A DNA stretch of 64,000 bases, taken from assembly GCA_002894685.1 (NCBI GenBank), contig NCRC01000008.1:59175-123174 (forward strand), read 5' to 3'. Made by a program: the position numbers and the translations under genes. This document shows positions 15,981 to 24,600 of this stretch, one piece after another. Origin of the DNA: Salinivenus lutea. Lineage in GTDB: Bacteria; Bacteroidota; Rhodothermia; Rhodothermales; Salinibacteraceae. The notes under the pieces are model-generated. The model worked only from the letters and a program-made list of their open reading frames with translations. It had not been told where the DNA came from and did no database searches. Each line of letters starts with the position of its first letter. The stretch's first letter is position 1.

Positions 15981-16682
15981 GTGATCGCACGCGAGGGATT
16001 TGCCGTCATCGCCGTCGTGCTCGTCCTGGCGGTGCTCCTCATTGGGGGCGGGCTGTGGGCGGACACCTGGTGGGTCCGTGGGCCGGCGTGGGTCGTTGCC
16101 GTAGGGGGGCTCGCCTTCACCCTGTACTTCTTCCGCGATCCGGACCGCACCCCGCCCGCCGACGCCCGGGACAACGGCCTGCTGGCCCCGGCCGACGGGC
16201 GCGTGGTGGCGGTGGTCGACGAGCACGAGCCGTTGTACCTCGACGGACCCGCCCAGCGGGTGTCGATCTTCCTGTCTCCGCTCGACGTCCACGTCAATCG
16301 CGTGCCGGCCCGCGGCGTTGTTGAGTACGTGCAGTACCGCCCCGGCGACTACCTGGTGGCCTGGCACCCGAAGGCCAGTGAGAAAAACGAACGATCGGAA
16401 CTGGGCGTCCGCCATCCGAGTGGCACCAAGGTGCTGTTCAAGCAAATTGCCGGGGCCGTGGCGCGTCGCATCGAATATCACCTGGCCGAGGGAGACACCG
16501 TCGCGGCGGGCGACCGGTTTGGCATTGTGAAGTTCGGCTCCCGAATGGACGTGCTTGTGCCGCCGCAGGGGTCGTTGACGGTAGAAGAGGGAGAGAGGGT
16601 GCGGGCCGGCGAAACCGTGATTGGGTGGCTCCCGCACGGTCCGTCGTCGCCCGAGGGCCCCGAGCCCTCGGACCCGCAATAG
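15981..16682 (+). CDS. psd: Phosphatidylserine decarboxylase
   Basis: A 233-residue enzyme that converts phosphatidylserine to phosphatidylethanolamine. Two N-terminal hydrophobic segments (residues about 7-26 and 35-50) anchor it in the membrane. FFRDPDR, LSPLDVHVNR (98-107) and KFGSRMDV (184-191) are family motifs. Gly186-Ser187 is the expected self-cleavage site, with Ser187 becoming the pyruvoyl group. Length and layout fit the short, archaeal/Bacteroidota type. It begins with GTG. The next gene is phosphatidylserine synthase, 53 bp downstream, so the two steps of PE synthesis are co-located. Confidence 0.93.
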   Translation: MIAREGFAVIAVVLVLAVLLIGGGLWADTWWVRGPAWVVAVGGLAFTLYFFRDPDRTPPADARDNGLLAPADGRVVAVVDEHEPLYLDGPAQRVSIFLSPLDVHVNRVPARGVVEYVQYRPGDYLVAWHPKASEKNERSELGVRHPSGTKVLFKQIAGAVARRIEYHLAEGDTVAAGDRFGIVKFGSRMDVLVPPQGSLTVEEGERVRAGETVIGWLPHGPSSPEGPEPSDPQ

Positions 16683-16735
16683 GAGGCTGGCCTCTGCGTT
16701 TGCTCGCCCATGTTTTTCCACACCGCTCGCCCGTC

Positions 16736-17605
16736 ATGAATACGCCGTTCTCGGGGATACGGGCCAGTACCCCCTCGCCGCCGGACGAGTCCTCGCGGTC
16801 GGGACGGATCCGGCGCCGACTGAGCGCCTACCGCGCCGCCCGCCGGGAGAAGCGGAGCCAGCGCCCCCCGCCACAGGTGGCCGTGCCGTCCTTCTTTACG
16901 CTCCTCAACCTGTTCTGCGGCTTTTTGTCGATCACCCAGGTGCTGGAGGGCGCATTCGTGATGGCCTGCTGGCTGATTGTGGCGGCCGGGTTTTTTGACC
17001 TGCTGGATGGGTTGACCGCGCGCCTGACCAACGCCGAGGGGCCGTTCGGTGTGCAACTCGACTCCCTCAGCGACATTGTCTCGTTTGGCGTTGCCCCGTC
17101 GGTGCTCGTCTACGCCTACGTGCTGGGGGGGTACGAGCCGCTTGGCATGATCGTCGCGGCCCTGCCGGCCCTGTGCGGCAGCGTCCGCCTGGCCCGCTAC
17201 AACATGAACGCCGAAACCAACGATATGGAGGGCTTCGAGGGGCTCCCCATTCCCGGCCAGGCGATTGCCATTGTCGCCCTCATCCTTGCCGGCGAGACAT
17301 CGACCTGGGGCGCCTATTTTGCGCTCGACAGCCTCCAGGTTATGATGCCCGTCGTGGTGGTGCTGTCGGTGCTCATGGTGTCGAGCATTCGGTTCGACGC
17401 GATTCCGGCGCCCACGATTCAACACATGCGCGCCCATCCGAAGAAAACGGCCGCGTACGTGCTGGCCGGGATTGTCATTCTGGGCGGACAGGCCCTCGGG
17501 CTGGTGCTCGTCCTGGCGGTGTACCTCGGCGCCGGGGTCGGGCAGGCGGCGTACCGTCTCGTGGAGGCCCTCGCCACGCCGGCGCCCGACGAATACGTAG
17601 ACTGA
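16736..17605 (+). CDS. pssA: CDP-diacylglycerol-serine O-phosphatidyltransferase
   Basis: This 289-residue membrane enzyme makes phosphatidylserine from CDP-diacylglycerol and L-serine. A basic N-terminal tail of about 50 residues precedes the transmembrane core. The complete CDP-alcohol phosphotransferase motif is present: DG, AR, then G and two Asp in DGLTARL...FGVQLDSLSD, with the right spacing. About seven hydrophobic segments follow or surround it. The ATG at 16736 avoids overlap with psd; the frame is open upstream to 16625. With psd it forms the phosphatidylethanolamine pathway. Confidence 0.93.
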   Translation: MNTPFSGIRASTPSPPDESSRSGRIRRRLSAYRAARREKRSQRPPPQVAVPSFFTLLNLFCGFLSITQVLEGAFVMACWLIVAAGFFDLLDGLTARLTNAEGPFGVQLDSLSDIVSFGVAPSVLVYAYVLGGYEPLGMIVAALPALCGSVRLARYNMNAETNDMEGFEGLPIPGQAIAIVALILAGETSTWGAYFALDSLQVMMPVVVVLSVLMVSSIRFDAIPAPTIQHMRAHPKKTAAYVLAGIVILGGQALGLVLVLAVYLGAGVGQAAYRLVEALATPAPDEYVD

Positions 17606-17649
17606 ACCGATGTCTTTGCTCGCATACTGGTCGCATCCCCCATACTCCA

Positions 17650-17922
17650 ATGTACAAAGCCACCATCGCCATCACCCTTCGCCCCTCGATTCTCGATCCG
17701 GAGGGGAAGACCGTGCACAATGCCCTCACCAACCTGGGGTACGAGTCTGTGGAGCAGGTGCGCATGGGCACGCGCGCCGAGCTCTGGATTGAGGCCGACA
17801 CCGAGGCGCGCGCCCGTGAGATTGCCACGGATGCCTGCGAGGAGCTCCTGGCCAATCCCGTGACGGAGAATTTCGAGATTACGATTGAGGAGGGCCGCCC
17901 CGATGCGGCCCCCGCCGCCTGA
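17650..17922 (+). CDS. purS: Phosphoribosylformylglycinamidine synthase subunit PurS
   Basis: A 90-residue protein with the PurS pattern: MYKATIAITLRPSILDPEGK, then an alpha helix and VEQVRMGTRAELWIEAD, ending LLANPVTENFEITIEE. PurS is the small subunit of the three-part FGAM synthase (PurS/PurL/PurQ) and links the amidotransferase and synthase subunits in purine synthesis. purL and purQ are not in the window. Length is typical. Confidence 0.93.
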   Translation: MYKATIAITLRPSILDPEGKTVHNALTNLGYESVEQVRMGTRAELWIEADTEARAREIATDACEELLANPVTENFEITIEEGRPDAAPAA

Positions 17923-17992
17923 GGGGAACGGTGCGCCCACCCTTTCATTCGGATACGCCTTGCAGTCGACGGACAGTTCAGCTCAACGCATC

Positions 17993-18325
17993 ATGATGCC
18001 TACAAACACGGTCGTTTGTGCCGCCGCGGAACCAGAGGTAGAACCGGCGCCGCCGGAGGTCGAAGAGGTCGAGGAAGAGGACGAAAGCTCGGGCACCGAC
18101 GAGCCCTGGACCGTCATTCTCTTCAACGACGAGGTCCATACCTTTGAGGAGGTCATCGGCCAGATCATGAAGGCGACCGGCTGCGCACGAGGGAAGGCCG
18201 AGGACCTGACGTGGACGGTGCACAACGAGGGGAAAGCAACCGTCTACGAGGGGTCCTTCGAAGAGTGCTTCGAGGTGCAGAGCGTCCTGAAAGAGATTCA
18301 ACTCGTCACGGAGATTCGGGGGTAG
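17993..18325 (+). CDS. clpS: ATP-dependent Clp protease adaptor ClpS
   Basis: A 110-residue adaptor that binds N-degron substrates and delivers them to ClpAP/ClpCP. The core PWTVILFNDEVHTFEEVI holds the conserved N-D residues of the N-degron pocket, and TVHNEGKATVYEGSFEECFE follows. An acidic N-terminal extension of about 35 residues rich in Glu and Pro (PEVEEVEEEDESS) is longer than in E. coli and fits a halophile or Bacteroidota version. Two ATG codons in a row (17993, 17996) are possible starts. It is downstream of purS by 70 bp. Confidence 0.93.
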   Translation: MMPTNTVVCAAAEPEVEPAPPEVEEVEEEDESSGTDEPWTVILFNDEVHTFEEVIGQIMKATGCARGKAEDLTWTVHNEGKATVYEGSFEECFEVQSVLKEIQLVTEIRG

Positions 18326-18501
18326 AGAGGCGTCGGGGGCGCGGCGACCCGCAACTGTTCGGCTTTTCCCTACAGCCGGGTGCGCCAGTTCGCGTGGGGG
18401 CGGAGGCGTGGCCATCGTATCTTTTTCTAGGGCCGGTTTGGCGAACGAGCATGGACGCCGATCGGCCCACCCGACCGTTCCGCTCCCATCTACGATCCGT
18501 C

Positions 18502-18714
18502 ATGAACTCGTCTCGCCCTCCCTTCATCGAACTGGCAGAGATGTACCTGAATCTCGACCAGGTCGCATTTATCCGAAAAGAGGAGCATGCCCACCTCGGG
18601 TCCGTGGTGGCGATTCACTTCGCAACGCCCGCGCAGGAGCCTCTCTACATCGGGGCCCACCACGCGGAGGAGCTTCCGGCCGTGCTTGGGACACGGTCGG
18701 CGGCGACGACGTGA
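18502..18714 (+). CDS. Small protein of unknown function (70 aa)
   Basis: A 70-residue soluble protein, MNSSRPPFIELAEMYLNLDQ at the start, followed by VAFIRKEE, VVAIHFATP and a final helix GAHHAEELPAVLG. The alternation of beta strands around L-N-x-D-x-V-x-x-I and a closing helix looks like a compact single-domain protein. I do not recognise the family. It lies in the same direction as clpS and the following 43-residue gene, 49 bp upstream of the latter. Confidence 0.55.
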   Translation: MNSSRPPFIELAEMYLNLDQVAFIRKEEHAHLGSVVAIHFATPAQEPLYIGAHHAEELPAVLGTRSAATT

Positions 18715-18763
18715 CCGCCGCGCCACGCCCGTTTCATGGTCCTCTCTCCGTCCACCCGAAGCC

Positions 18764-18895
18764 ATGAGTCGCCGAAAAGAACAGCGAAGCAAAAAAGACC
18801 TGCGCCGGAACGGCTCGACCGCCCGCACGGCGCTGGGGTTTGCGATCGTGGTCCTGGCCCTCGCGTTTGTTGTGATCCTCTTTCTGCTGACGTAG
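18764..18895 (+). CDS. Small single-span membrane protein (43 aa)
   Basis: A 43-residue protein with a strongly basic N-terminus (MSRRKEQRSKKDLRRNGS) followed by one transmembrane helix (TALGFAIVVLALAFVVILFL). The stop follows the helix directly, so by the positive-inside rule the tail-anchored protein faces the cytoplasm. Such mini-proteins are often missed in annotation. No family recognised. A bidirectional terminator follows it. Confidence 0.6.
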   Translation: MSRRKEQRSKKDLRRNGSTARTALGFAIVVLALAFVVILFLLT

Positions 18896-18919
18896 ACCGA
18901 GGGCCCGTCCCGCAACACA

Positions 18920-18956
18920 AAAACGGGCCGCTCCCGACTGCGGAAGCGGCCCCTTT
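18920..18956. terminator. Bidirectional intrinsic terminator
   Basis: The arms GGGCCGCT (18925-18932) and AGCGGCCC (18945-18952) form an 8-bp stem with a 12-nt loop, A-rich on the left and CTTT on the right. It lies between two convergent genes (18764-18895 plus and hsp20 minus) and would serve both. Confidence 0.7.
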
Positions 18957-19005
18957 CGACCCTACAGCGTGTACGGAGGCAGGTGCTCGCCCCCGCGTGC
19001 GTGAA

Positions 19006-19458
19006 TTACGAAATCGCGATCTGCTTCGGCTTGCTGACCTCGGCCTTCGGGACGTTGATTTCGAGCACGCCGTTTTTGAACGAGGCTTTGATGCCTTCGT
19101 CGTGGATGGATTTGGGAAGCCGCACGGTGCGGTAGAACGAGCCGAACCGTCGCTCCATGTGGAGCATGTTGTCCGACTCCTGTCGCGTCTTCTCCTGGCG
19201 CTCGCCTCGAACCATGAGGCGGTTGTCTTCGACACGAATGGTGACGTTCTCTTTCTTCAGGCCCGGCAGGTCCATCTGCAGGTGGTACGCGTCGTCGGAT
19301 TCGGTGAGGTCCATGCGCGGCGTCCACATCGACGTCTGGGCGTCGCTGGTGTCGTTGTCCCAACCTGTGGGGAAGAGGCCCTCAAAGACGCGGTTGACTT
19401 CGTCCTGGAGAGAGCGAAGAGAGCGGGAGGGACGGCGGGTGAGTGTGTTCATGGGCAT
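19006..19458 (-). CDS. Hsp20/alpha-crystallin small heat shock protein
   Basis: A 150-residue chaperone. A short N-terminal region (LQDEVNRVFEGLFP) precedes the alpha-crystallin domain at about 45-140, which has the typical AYHLQMDLPGLKKENVTIRV and FKNGVLEINVPK. The C-terminal I-x-I anchor is present as IAI close to the end. Small heat shock proteins form oligomers that hold unfolding proteins for refolding by DnaK/ClpB. It is monocistronic by position. No CIRCE or other operator was recognised upstream. Confidence 0.95.
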   Translation of the reverse strand: MPMNTLTRRPSRSLRSLQDEVNRVFEGLFPTGWDNDTSDAQTSMWTPRMDLTESDDAYHLQMDLPGLKKENVTIRVEDNRLMVRGERQEKTRQESDNMLHMERRFGSFYRTVRLPKSIHDEGIKASFKNGVLEINVPKAEVSKPKQIAIS

Positions 19459-19612
19459 CGGAGTATAGGTCGGTGAATGGAGTCGAATATGGGAGACCGG
19501 GGACGATGTCCCGGGGGCCCAGTGTACACCGTTCGGGGACGAGGAGGGCGGAAGAATTGGTGCAGAGCGGGGTCAGTCATTCGACAAAACCCATGTCCGC
19601 CGGACGCGTCGG

Positions 19613-20827
19613 CTAATAGCGGAGGAGGGCCGCGATGGGCGCCCCTTCGGGCAGGGCCTCCGGCGCGTCGACGTAGACCGTGCCGCCGGTCTGCAGGGTG
19701 TGGGTGACGGCGGCGTTCAGGAGCTCCGTGTCGCCGGGTTCGCGGTGCGGGTGGACCTCTACGGTGTACCGGTCGGGGGCGTACTGGCCCCAGGCCGCGG
19801 TCGTGTCGGGGGCAAAGAGGGTGTCTACGCGGCCGTCGAGGGCGGCCAGGAGCACCGAGCCCACGTTGGCGGCGGACCGGTCGGGGGCGGTGCGGAAGCG
19901 GTCGAGCGCCTGGCGGTAGGGGGCCCGCGCCTGGGGGGCGACGAGGGCCCATCCGCGCTCGTGGAGGGCGGTCGTGTCCCAGTCGCGGTCGGCTCCGTGG
20001 TGCAGGGCGGCGTCGATGTCGTCGTCCCGCAGGTCGTCGTACTGGTTCACCTTTCGGTAGAGGCCGCGCAGCGATTCGGCCCCGGCCAGCACGAGCGGGG
20101 ACGGCGTGGCGTCCTTGGACAGCACGTCGCGCACGCCGTTGTCGAGGGTGCGGAAGAAGCGGAGGAGGCCCTCCTTAACGTAGGCCCGATCGCCGGCGTC
20201 CTCGTGGCCGTAGTAGATGGCGGCCCGGCGGGACGGATCGCCGCCGGCTCCGGGGGACGTTTTGGTGTGGTACCGGACCGACCGGATGGGGTCATCGTAC
20301 TGGAGGGCCTCTTCGAGCGAGGTGGGCACGTCGAGGAGGGGGACCGACTCCATCGTGTACCGGGAGGCCCGGTACAGCTGCACGCCCCCGGCCGACAGAG
20401 CGAGCACGTAGAAGCGAAGGTCGGGCTCCAGGTAGGACCAGATGGGACGCACGTGGTAGCGGGTGTCCACGGCCACAAAGGAGGGCGGCGAGAAGGGCAG
20501 GCGCTGCACGACGCTGGCCTCGGGGCCTTCCGGGGCCAGCAGGAAGAGCACGCCCTCTGCGGGGGACGCCCAAAAGTCGGTTTCCTCCAGCAGGGCCGTG
20601 GCCGGGGCAAACAGGGCGGCGGGGTCGTCGGGGGGGAGACCGTATCGGTCCATCGTGTCTTTGGCCTCGTCCACCAGCGTTCGCAGCTGGAGCTTGGCGT
20701 GACGGGTGCGTTCCCAGGTGGCCTTGACGGGAAGCCCGATGGTGACCCGCGGACTCGAGGTCGTGTCCAGTGTGCGAAGGAGGGTGTGGCGAAGCTGGTC
20801 GGACGCCAGAGAGGGCTCGTGGAGCAT
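19613..20827 (-). CDS. Bacterial archaeo-eukaryotic release factor-like protein (baeRF)
   Basis: A 404-residue soluble, acidic protein with the layout of the bacterial eRF1-like families. The N-terminal part holds RVTIGLPVKATWERTRHAKL. The middle domain has AEGVLFLLAP and WSYLEPDLRFYVLALSAGGV. The C-terminal L7Ae-like part runs VGSVLLAALDGRVDTLFA to GGTVYVDAPEALPEGAPIAA, ending LLRY. These families were described as relatives of eRF1/Pelota found in many bacteria, suspected to act on ribosomes or RNA under stress; their activity is not established. The neighbouring Hsp20 gene is on the same strand 154 bp downstream, compatible with a stress role. Confidence 0.75.
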   Translation of the reverse strand: MLHEPSLASDQLRHTLLRTLDTTSSPRVTIGLPVKATWERTRHAKLQLRTLVDEAKDTMDRYGLPPDDPAALFAPATALLEETDFWASPAEGVLFLLAPEGPEASVVQRLPFSPPSFVAVDTRYHVRPIWSYLEPDLRFYVLALSAGGVQLYRASRYTMESVPLLDVPTSLEEALQYDDPIRSVRYHTKTSPGAGGDPSRRAAIYYGHEDAGDRAYVKEGLLRFFRTLDNGVRDVLSKDATPSPLVLAGAESLRGLYRKVNQYDDLRDDDIDAALHHGADRDWDTTALHERGWALVAPQARAPYRQALDRFRTAPDRSAANVGSVLLAALDGRVDTLFAPDTTAAWGQYAPDRYTVEVHPHREPGDTELLNAAVTHTLQTGGTVYVDAPEALPEGAPIAALLRY

Positions 20828-21187
20828 GGGACGCTAGACGGGAGGAGAGAGAAGGGGGGCGGATCCCACAGAATACCACAAAGGGGCCGCCTCAGGGGGC
20901 GTCCTGGGCGCGTCTGGGCGTCGGGATTTGTATCACGAGCAGGGGGACTTTCGACCCATCGCGAGGATCTCTTCTGCGGGCCGGAGCCAAGCGCCTCGAC
21001 GGTCGGTGCTGGGCCGTGCGCGAGAGGGCGGGGCTCGCCCCAGCGGGAGGTCGGGGGGCAGAAAAGACCGACCGGGCACACGTCTCACCTTGCCCCCCGA
21101 CTGCTCCAGAAGTGAAGGCGATTGAACCGCCGCGTCCCGATCGTACGGAGGCCCCTCTGTTCTCAATAAGACGCCGTGCAACGACCC
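20828..21187. other. Intergenic region between divergent genes
   Basis: This 360-bp gap separates the baeRF gene (minus) from a small plus-strand gene and should hold the promoters of both. GC-rich short inverted repeats are present (for example around 21030), but nothing I can name with confidence. No coding frame is convincing. Confidence 0.4.
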
Positions 21188-21514
21188 ATGTCCCCCCCCG
21201 CCGTACAGGACGCCCCCGTCACCGCCCGGCCGGAGTCCCTCAATGACGGGCCGGAGGACGACGGTTGGCAGCGCGCGCAGCGGCACTACGATCGTGCCAT
21301 CCGGGCCTTCCAGACGGGGGGTTACGAGGGGCTCTCATCCCAGCACCGGCGGGCCGTGCTGGAGCGGCTCCGGACGGAGCGGGCCCGGCTTCTCTCGTCG
21401 GCACAACGGGGCGCGCCTACGCCTGACGGGGACGAAGGCCCGCCTCCGGGTCCGGCAGCCACGACCAGTCCGGCAGCTTCTCGCGGAGGGAGCGTGCCGT
21501 CAGTTCGAGACTGA
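21188..21514 (+). CDS. Small hypothetical protein overlapping an RND gene end
   Basis: A 108-residue frame with plausible composition: WQRAQRHYDRAIRAFQTGGY followed by QHRRAVLERLRTERARLL looks like two amphipathic helices, then a Pro/Ser-rich tail. The last 98 bp overlap, on the opposite strand, the 3' end of the RND permease at 21417-24554, and the tail lies wholly in that overlap. The helical part is probably real; the stop may not be the true biological limit. No family recognised. Confidence 0.42.
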   Translation: MSPPAVQDAPVTARPESLNDGPEDDGWQRAQRHYDRAIRAFQTGGYEGLSSQHRRAVLERLRTERARLLSSAQRGAPTPDGDEGPPPGPAATTSPAASRGGSVPSVRD

Positions 21515-24500
21515 CGTACGCGGTGGGGATGAGCACCAGCGTCACGAGCGTGGAGGCGATGAGCCCGCCGATGACCACGCGGGCCAGGGCGGCCTGAATT
21601 TCGGCGCCGGCCCCGAGGCCCAGGGCCAGAGGAACGAGGCCCAGCACGGTGGTCAGGGTCGTCATCAGAATGGGGCGCAGGCGCAGGCGTCCGGCCTCGG
21701 CCACGGCCGGGAGCAGGTCCATTCCGTGCTCGCGGCGCATGAGGTTGATGTAGTCGACGAGCACGATGGCGTTGTTCACCACGATCCCGATCAGCATCAC
21801 AAAGCCCATCACGCTCTGGATGTTGACGGTGGTGTTGGTGAGCACGAGCGTGGGGAGGACCCCAATGAGCACCAGGGGCACGCTAAACATGACGACGAAC
21901 GGGTCCAGGAAACGCTCAAACTGCCCGGCCATCACCATGTAGATGAGCACGAGCGCCATGATGATGGCGATCAGGAAGTCGGTTTGCGCCTTTTGCTGCT
22001 CGCGATACTCGCCACCGAAGGTGATGGAAAAGCCCTCGGGGAGGGTCAGGTCCGCCAGGTTGGTCCGGGCGCGCTGCACCACCTCGCCCAGCACCGCGTC
22101 GCTGTTGAGGGTGGCCGAGATGTAGGTGACCCGCTGTCCGTTGATGCGCTGGATTTCGGTTGGGCCGCGGCCGCGCTGGGTTTCGACCAGGGTAGAGAGC
22201 GGGACCGATTCGCCGGACGGGGTTCGGATGGAAACGTTGTCCAGGTCCTTCACGGACAGCCGGTCTTCGGGGCGCAGGCGGACGGTAATGGGGAATTGCT
22301 CGCCGCCCGATCGGTAGGAGGCGGCCCGGCTGCCGCCCACGTTCGTCTGCACGGCCGCGGCAACCTCCTGCGTGTTGAGGCCGAGCGACGAAATCTTGTC
22401 GCGGAGGAAGCGAATGTTCTGCTCGGGGCGGCCTTCGCGCCGGCCCGTGCGAGCGGAGGCGACGCCCTCAACATTTTCGAGGCGGGACTGGATGCGCTCC
22501 GAAAGGGAACGGGCCTTCTCCAAATCGTACCCCCGAAGCTCCACCTGCAGGGCCTGGTTTCCGCCGCCCGAGCTAAAGACGCGCCGCAGAATCCAGAGCC
22601 CCGACTGGGCGTCCACCTGCACGTCGGCGCCCGGGACGGTGCCCAGGATTTCCGAGCGAATGTCGTCGGCCAGTTCGAAGGTGTTGGCCGACCGTTCCCC
22701 GGCCGACTTCAATCGGATCTCGACCTCCGCCCCCCACGGCTGCACCTGCTTGGCAAAGTTTTCCATGTCCTCTTCGGGCAGGAGCGGCTTTACGTTCCGC
22801 TCCAGCTCGTCGAGGTACTCCATGACGACGGCGATGTTGGTGCCCTGGGCCATCTCCAGGTCGATGTCGATCTGGTTGGCGTCGGTCTGCGGGGCAAGCT
22901 CGATCGAAATGAACGGCCAGAGGGCCAGGGACCCGACGAGCAGGACGACGGTGGCCCCGAATACGAGCCAGCGGCGGGGCAGAATTTGCTTGATCAGGTT
23001 TGAGTATCGGTCCTCCAGGCGGGCAAATGCGCGCTGGAACCACGACTTTGAGTCGTCCTGGTCGATGGTTTTCTCCCCGGCGTCGAGGGTGAGAAAGCGG
23101 CTCGCCATCATTGGGACGAGGGTGAGGGCCACCAGAAGCGAGCAGACCAGGGCGAAGACCACCACCAGCGCCAGCGATTGGAACAGGGCGGCGGTGGTCG
23201 TGCGGGCAAAGACGAGGGGGAGGAAGATGACCGAGGTGGTAAGCGTGGAGGCCACGATGGCGCCGGCGACTTCTCGGGTGCCAACCGAGGCGGCCTCCTT
23301 GAGCGATCGCCCATTCTCCTCCCGTTGTCGGATAATGTTCTCTAAGACCACGATCGCATTGTCGACGATCAGGCCCACCCCCAGGGCCAGCCCGCCAAAC
23401 GTCATCTGGTTCAGCGTCAGGTCGTTGAAGAAGAGGAGGGCAAAGGTCGCAATGATCGAGATCGGGATCGACAACGCAATGATGAACGTCGTCGACCCGT
23501 TGCGCAGGAAGAGATACAACACCAGAATGGCCAGGAGGGACCCCCAAATCGCCGAGTTCTGGACGTTGTTGATCGACTTGCGAATGAAGTCGCTCTGGTC
23601 GCTTACGACCGTGAGATGGACGTCCGACCGCGTTTCATTGAGGCGGTCGACCTCCTGCCGGATGTTGTCCGCGACCGTCACGGTATTGGCCCCGCTCTGC
23701 TTCTGAATCTCGAGCCGGAGCACGGGAACGCCGTTCAGCTCCGCAATGCGGTCCAGGTCTTCGTATCCGTCTACCACCTCGGCCACGTCCTCCACCCGTA
23801 TGGGCGTCTGGTCGATTCGGGTGACCACGGTGGTGCGGATCTCGTCGAGCGACTCGTACTCCCCCTGTGTGCGCACGTAGAGGTCGCTAAGCCCCTCCTT
23901 CACGTTTCCCCCCGGCAGGGCCACATTCGACTGGCCGATGGCCTGCTGCACCTGGGCGGCGGACAGGCCGTACGACTTCAGCCGGTCCCGGTCAATATTG
24001 ACGCGGATCTGTCGGTAGATGCCCCCCTGGATGTTGAGGGTGCCGACGCCGGGAATCTGCTCGAACTGCTTGCCCAGGTTGCGCTCCAGCAGCCGCGTGA
24101 GCGACTCCATGTCGCGGCTCGACTCCACCGCGATGGAGACGATCTCCTGGCTGTTGGGGTCGAATTTCCAGATGCCCGGCGCTTCGGCCTCCACGGGCAA
24201 GTCGTCGCGAATGCGGTCGAGGGCCGCGCGCACGTCATTGGCGGCCGCGTTGAGGTCGGTGCCCTGCGCGAACTCCAGGTTCACGCGGCTGGCGCCCTCC
24301 TCCGAGCTGGACGTCATCCGCTCCACGTTGGGGACGCTGGAGACGGCGTTCGACACCGGGTCGGTGATGATGCTCTCGACCTCCTCGGGCCCCACGTTCG
24401 GGTAGTTGGTGTACACCGTGACGCGCGGATACTCGATTTCCGGCAGAAGGTCTACCGGCAGGTAGTAGAAGCTCACGCTGCCGACCACGATGATGGCGAG

Positions 24501-24554
24501 GAACATCATCGCCGTCGCGACGGGCCGTCGAATGGAGAGGTCAGAGAGCGACAT
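21417..24554 (-). CDS. RND family efflux permease (second system)
   Basis: A full-length RND permease of 1045 residues. It begins [20 protein letters not shown], followed by the porter start [22 protein letters not shown]4 carries [15 protein letters not shown], the second hydrophobic block has [20 protein letters not shown], and [15 protein letters not shown] follows near the end. It resembles the AcrB/HAE1-like proteins common in Bacteroidota. Its adaptor gene (24601-26010) lies directly upstream, making a standard two-gene efflux operon. No outer-membrane channel gene is adjacent. The substrate cannot be predicted. Confidence 0.94.
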   Translation of the reverse strand: MSLSDLSIRRPVATAMMFLAIIVVGSVSFYYLPVDLLPEIEYPRVTVYTNYPNVGPEEVESIITDPVSNAVSSVPNVERMTSSSEEGASRVNLEFAQGTDLNAAANDVRAALDRIRDDLPVEAEAPGIWKFDPNSQEIVSIAVESSRDMESLTRLLERNLGKQFEQIPGVGTLNIQGGIYRQIRVNIDRDRLKSYGLSAAQVQQAIGQSNVALPGGNVKEGLSDLYVRTQGEYESLDEIRTTVVTRIDQTPIRVEDVAEVVDGYEDLDRIAELNGVPVLRLEIQKQSGANTVTVADNIRQEVDRLNETRSDVHLTVVSDQSDFIRKSINNVQNSAIWGSLLAILVLYLFLRNGSTTFIIALSIPISIIATFALLFFNDLTLNQMTFGGLALGVGLIVDNAIVVLENIIRQREENGRSLKEAASVGTREVAGAIVASTLTTSVIFLPLVFARTTTAALFQSLALVVVFALVCSLLVALTLVPMMASRFLTLDAGEKTIDQDDSKSWFQRAFARLEDRYSNLIKQILPRRWLVFGATVVLLVGSLALWPFISIELAPQTDANQIDIDLEMAQGTNIAVVMEYLDELERNVKPLLPEEDMENFAKQVQPWGAEVEIRLKSAGERSANTFELADDIRSEILGTVPGADVQVDAQSGLWILRRVFSSGGGNQALQVELRGYDLEKARSLSERIQSRLENVEGVASARTGRREGRPEQNIRFLRDKISSLGLNTQEVAAAVQTNVGGSRAASYRSGGEQFPITVRLRPEDRLSVKDLDNVSIRTPSGESVPLSTLVETQRGRGPTEIQRINGQRVTYISATLNSDAVLGEVVQRARTNLADLTLPEGFSITFGGEYREQQKAQTDFLIAIIMALVLIYMVMAGQFERFLDPFVVMFSVPLVLIGVLPTLVLTNTTVNIQSVMGFVMLIGIVVNNAIVLVDYINLMRREHGMDLLPAVAEAGRLRLRPILMTTLTTVLGLVPLALGLGAGAEIQAALARVVIGGLIASTLVTLVLIPTAYVSLELTARSLREKLPDWSWLPDPEAGLRPRQA

Positions 24555-24600
24555 GGGCGTAGGCAGTCAGAGGCAGTAAAGACGGGGCGAGCAGGGGGCG

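Noticed and set aside
15027..16721. Minus-strand open frame (564 codons)
   Set aside because: Antisense to the nitroreductase and psd genes, both of which have clear motifs.
21243..23003. Plus-strand open frame (586 codons)
   Set aside because: Antisense to the second RND permease; no motif and His/Gln-rich composition.
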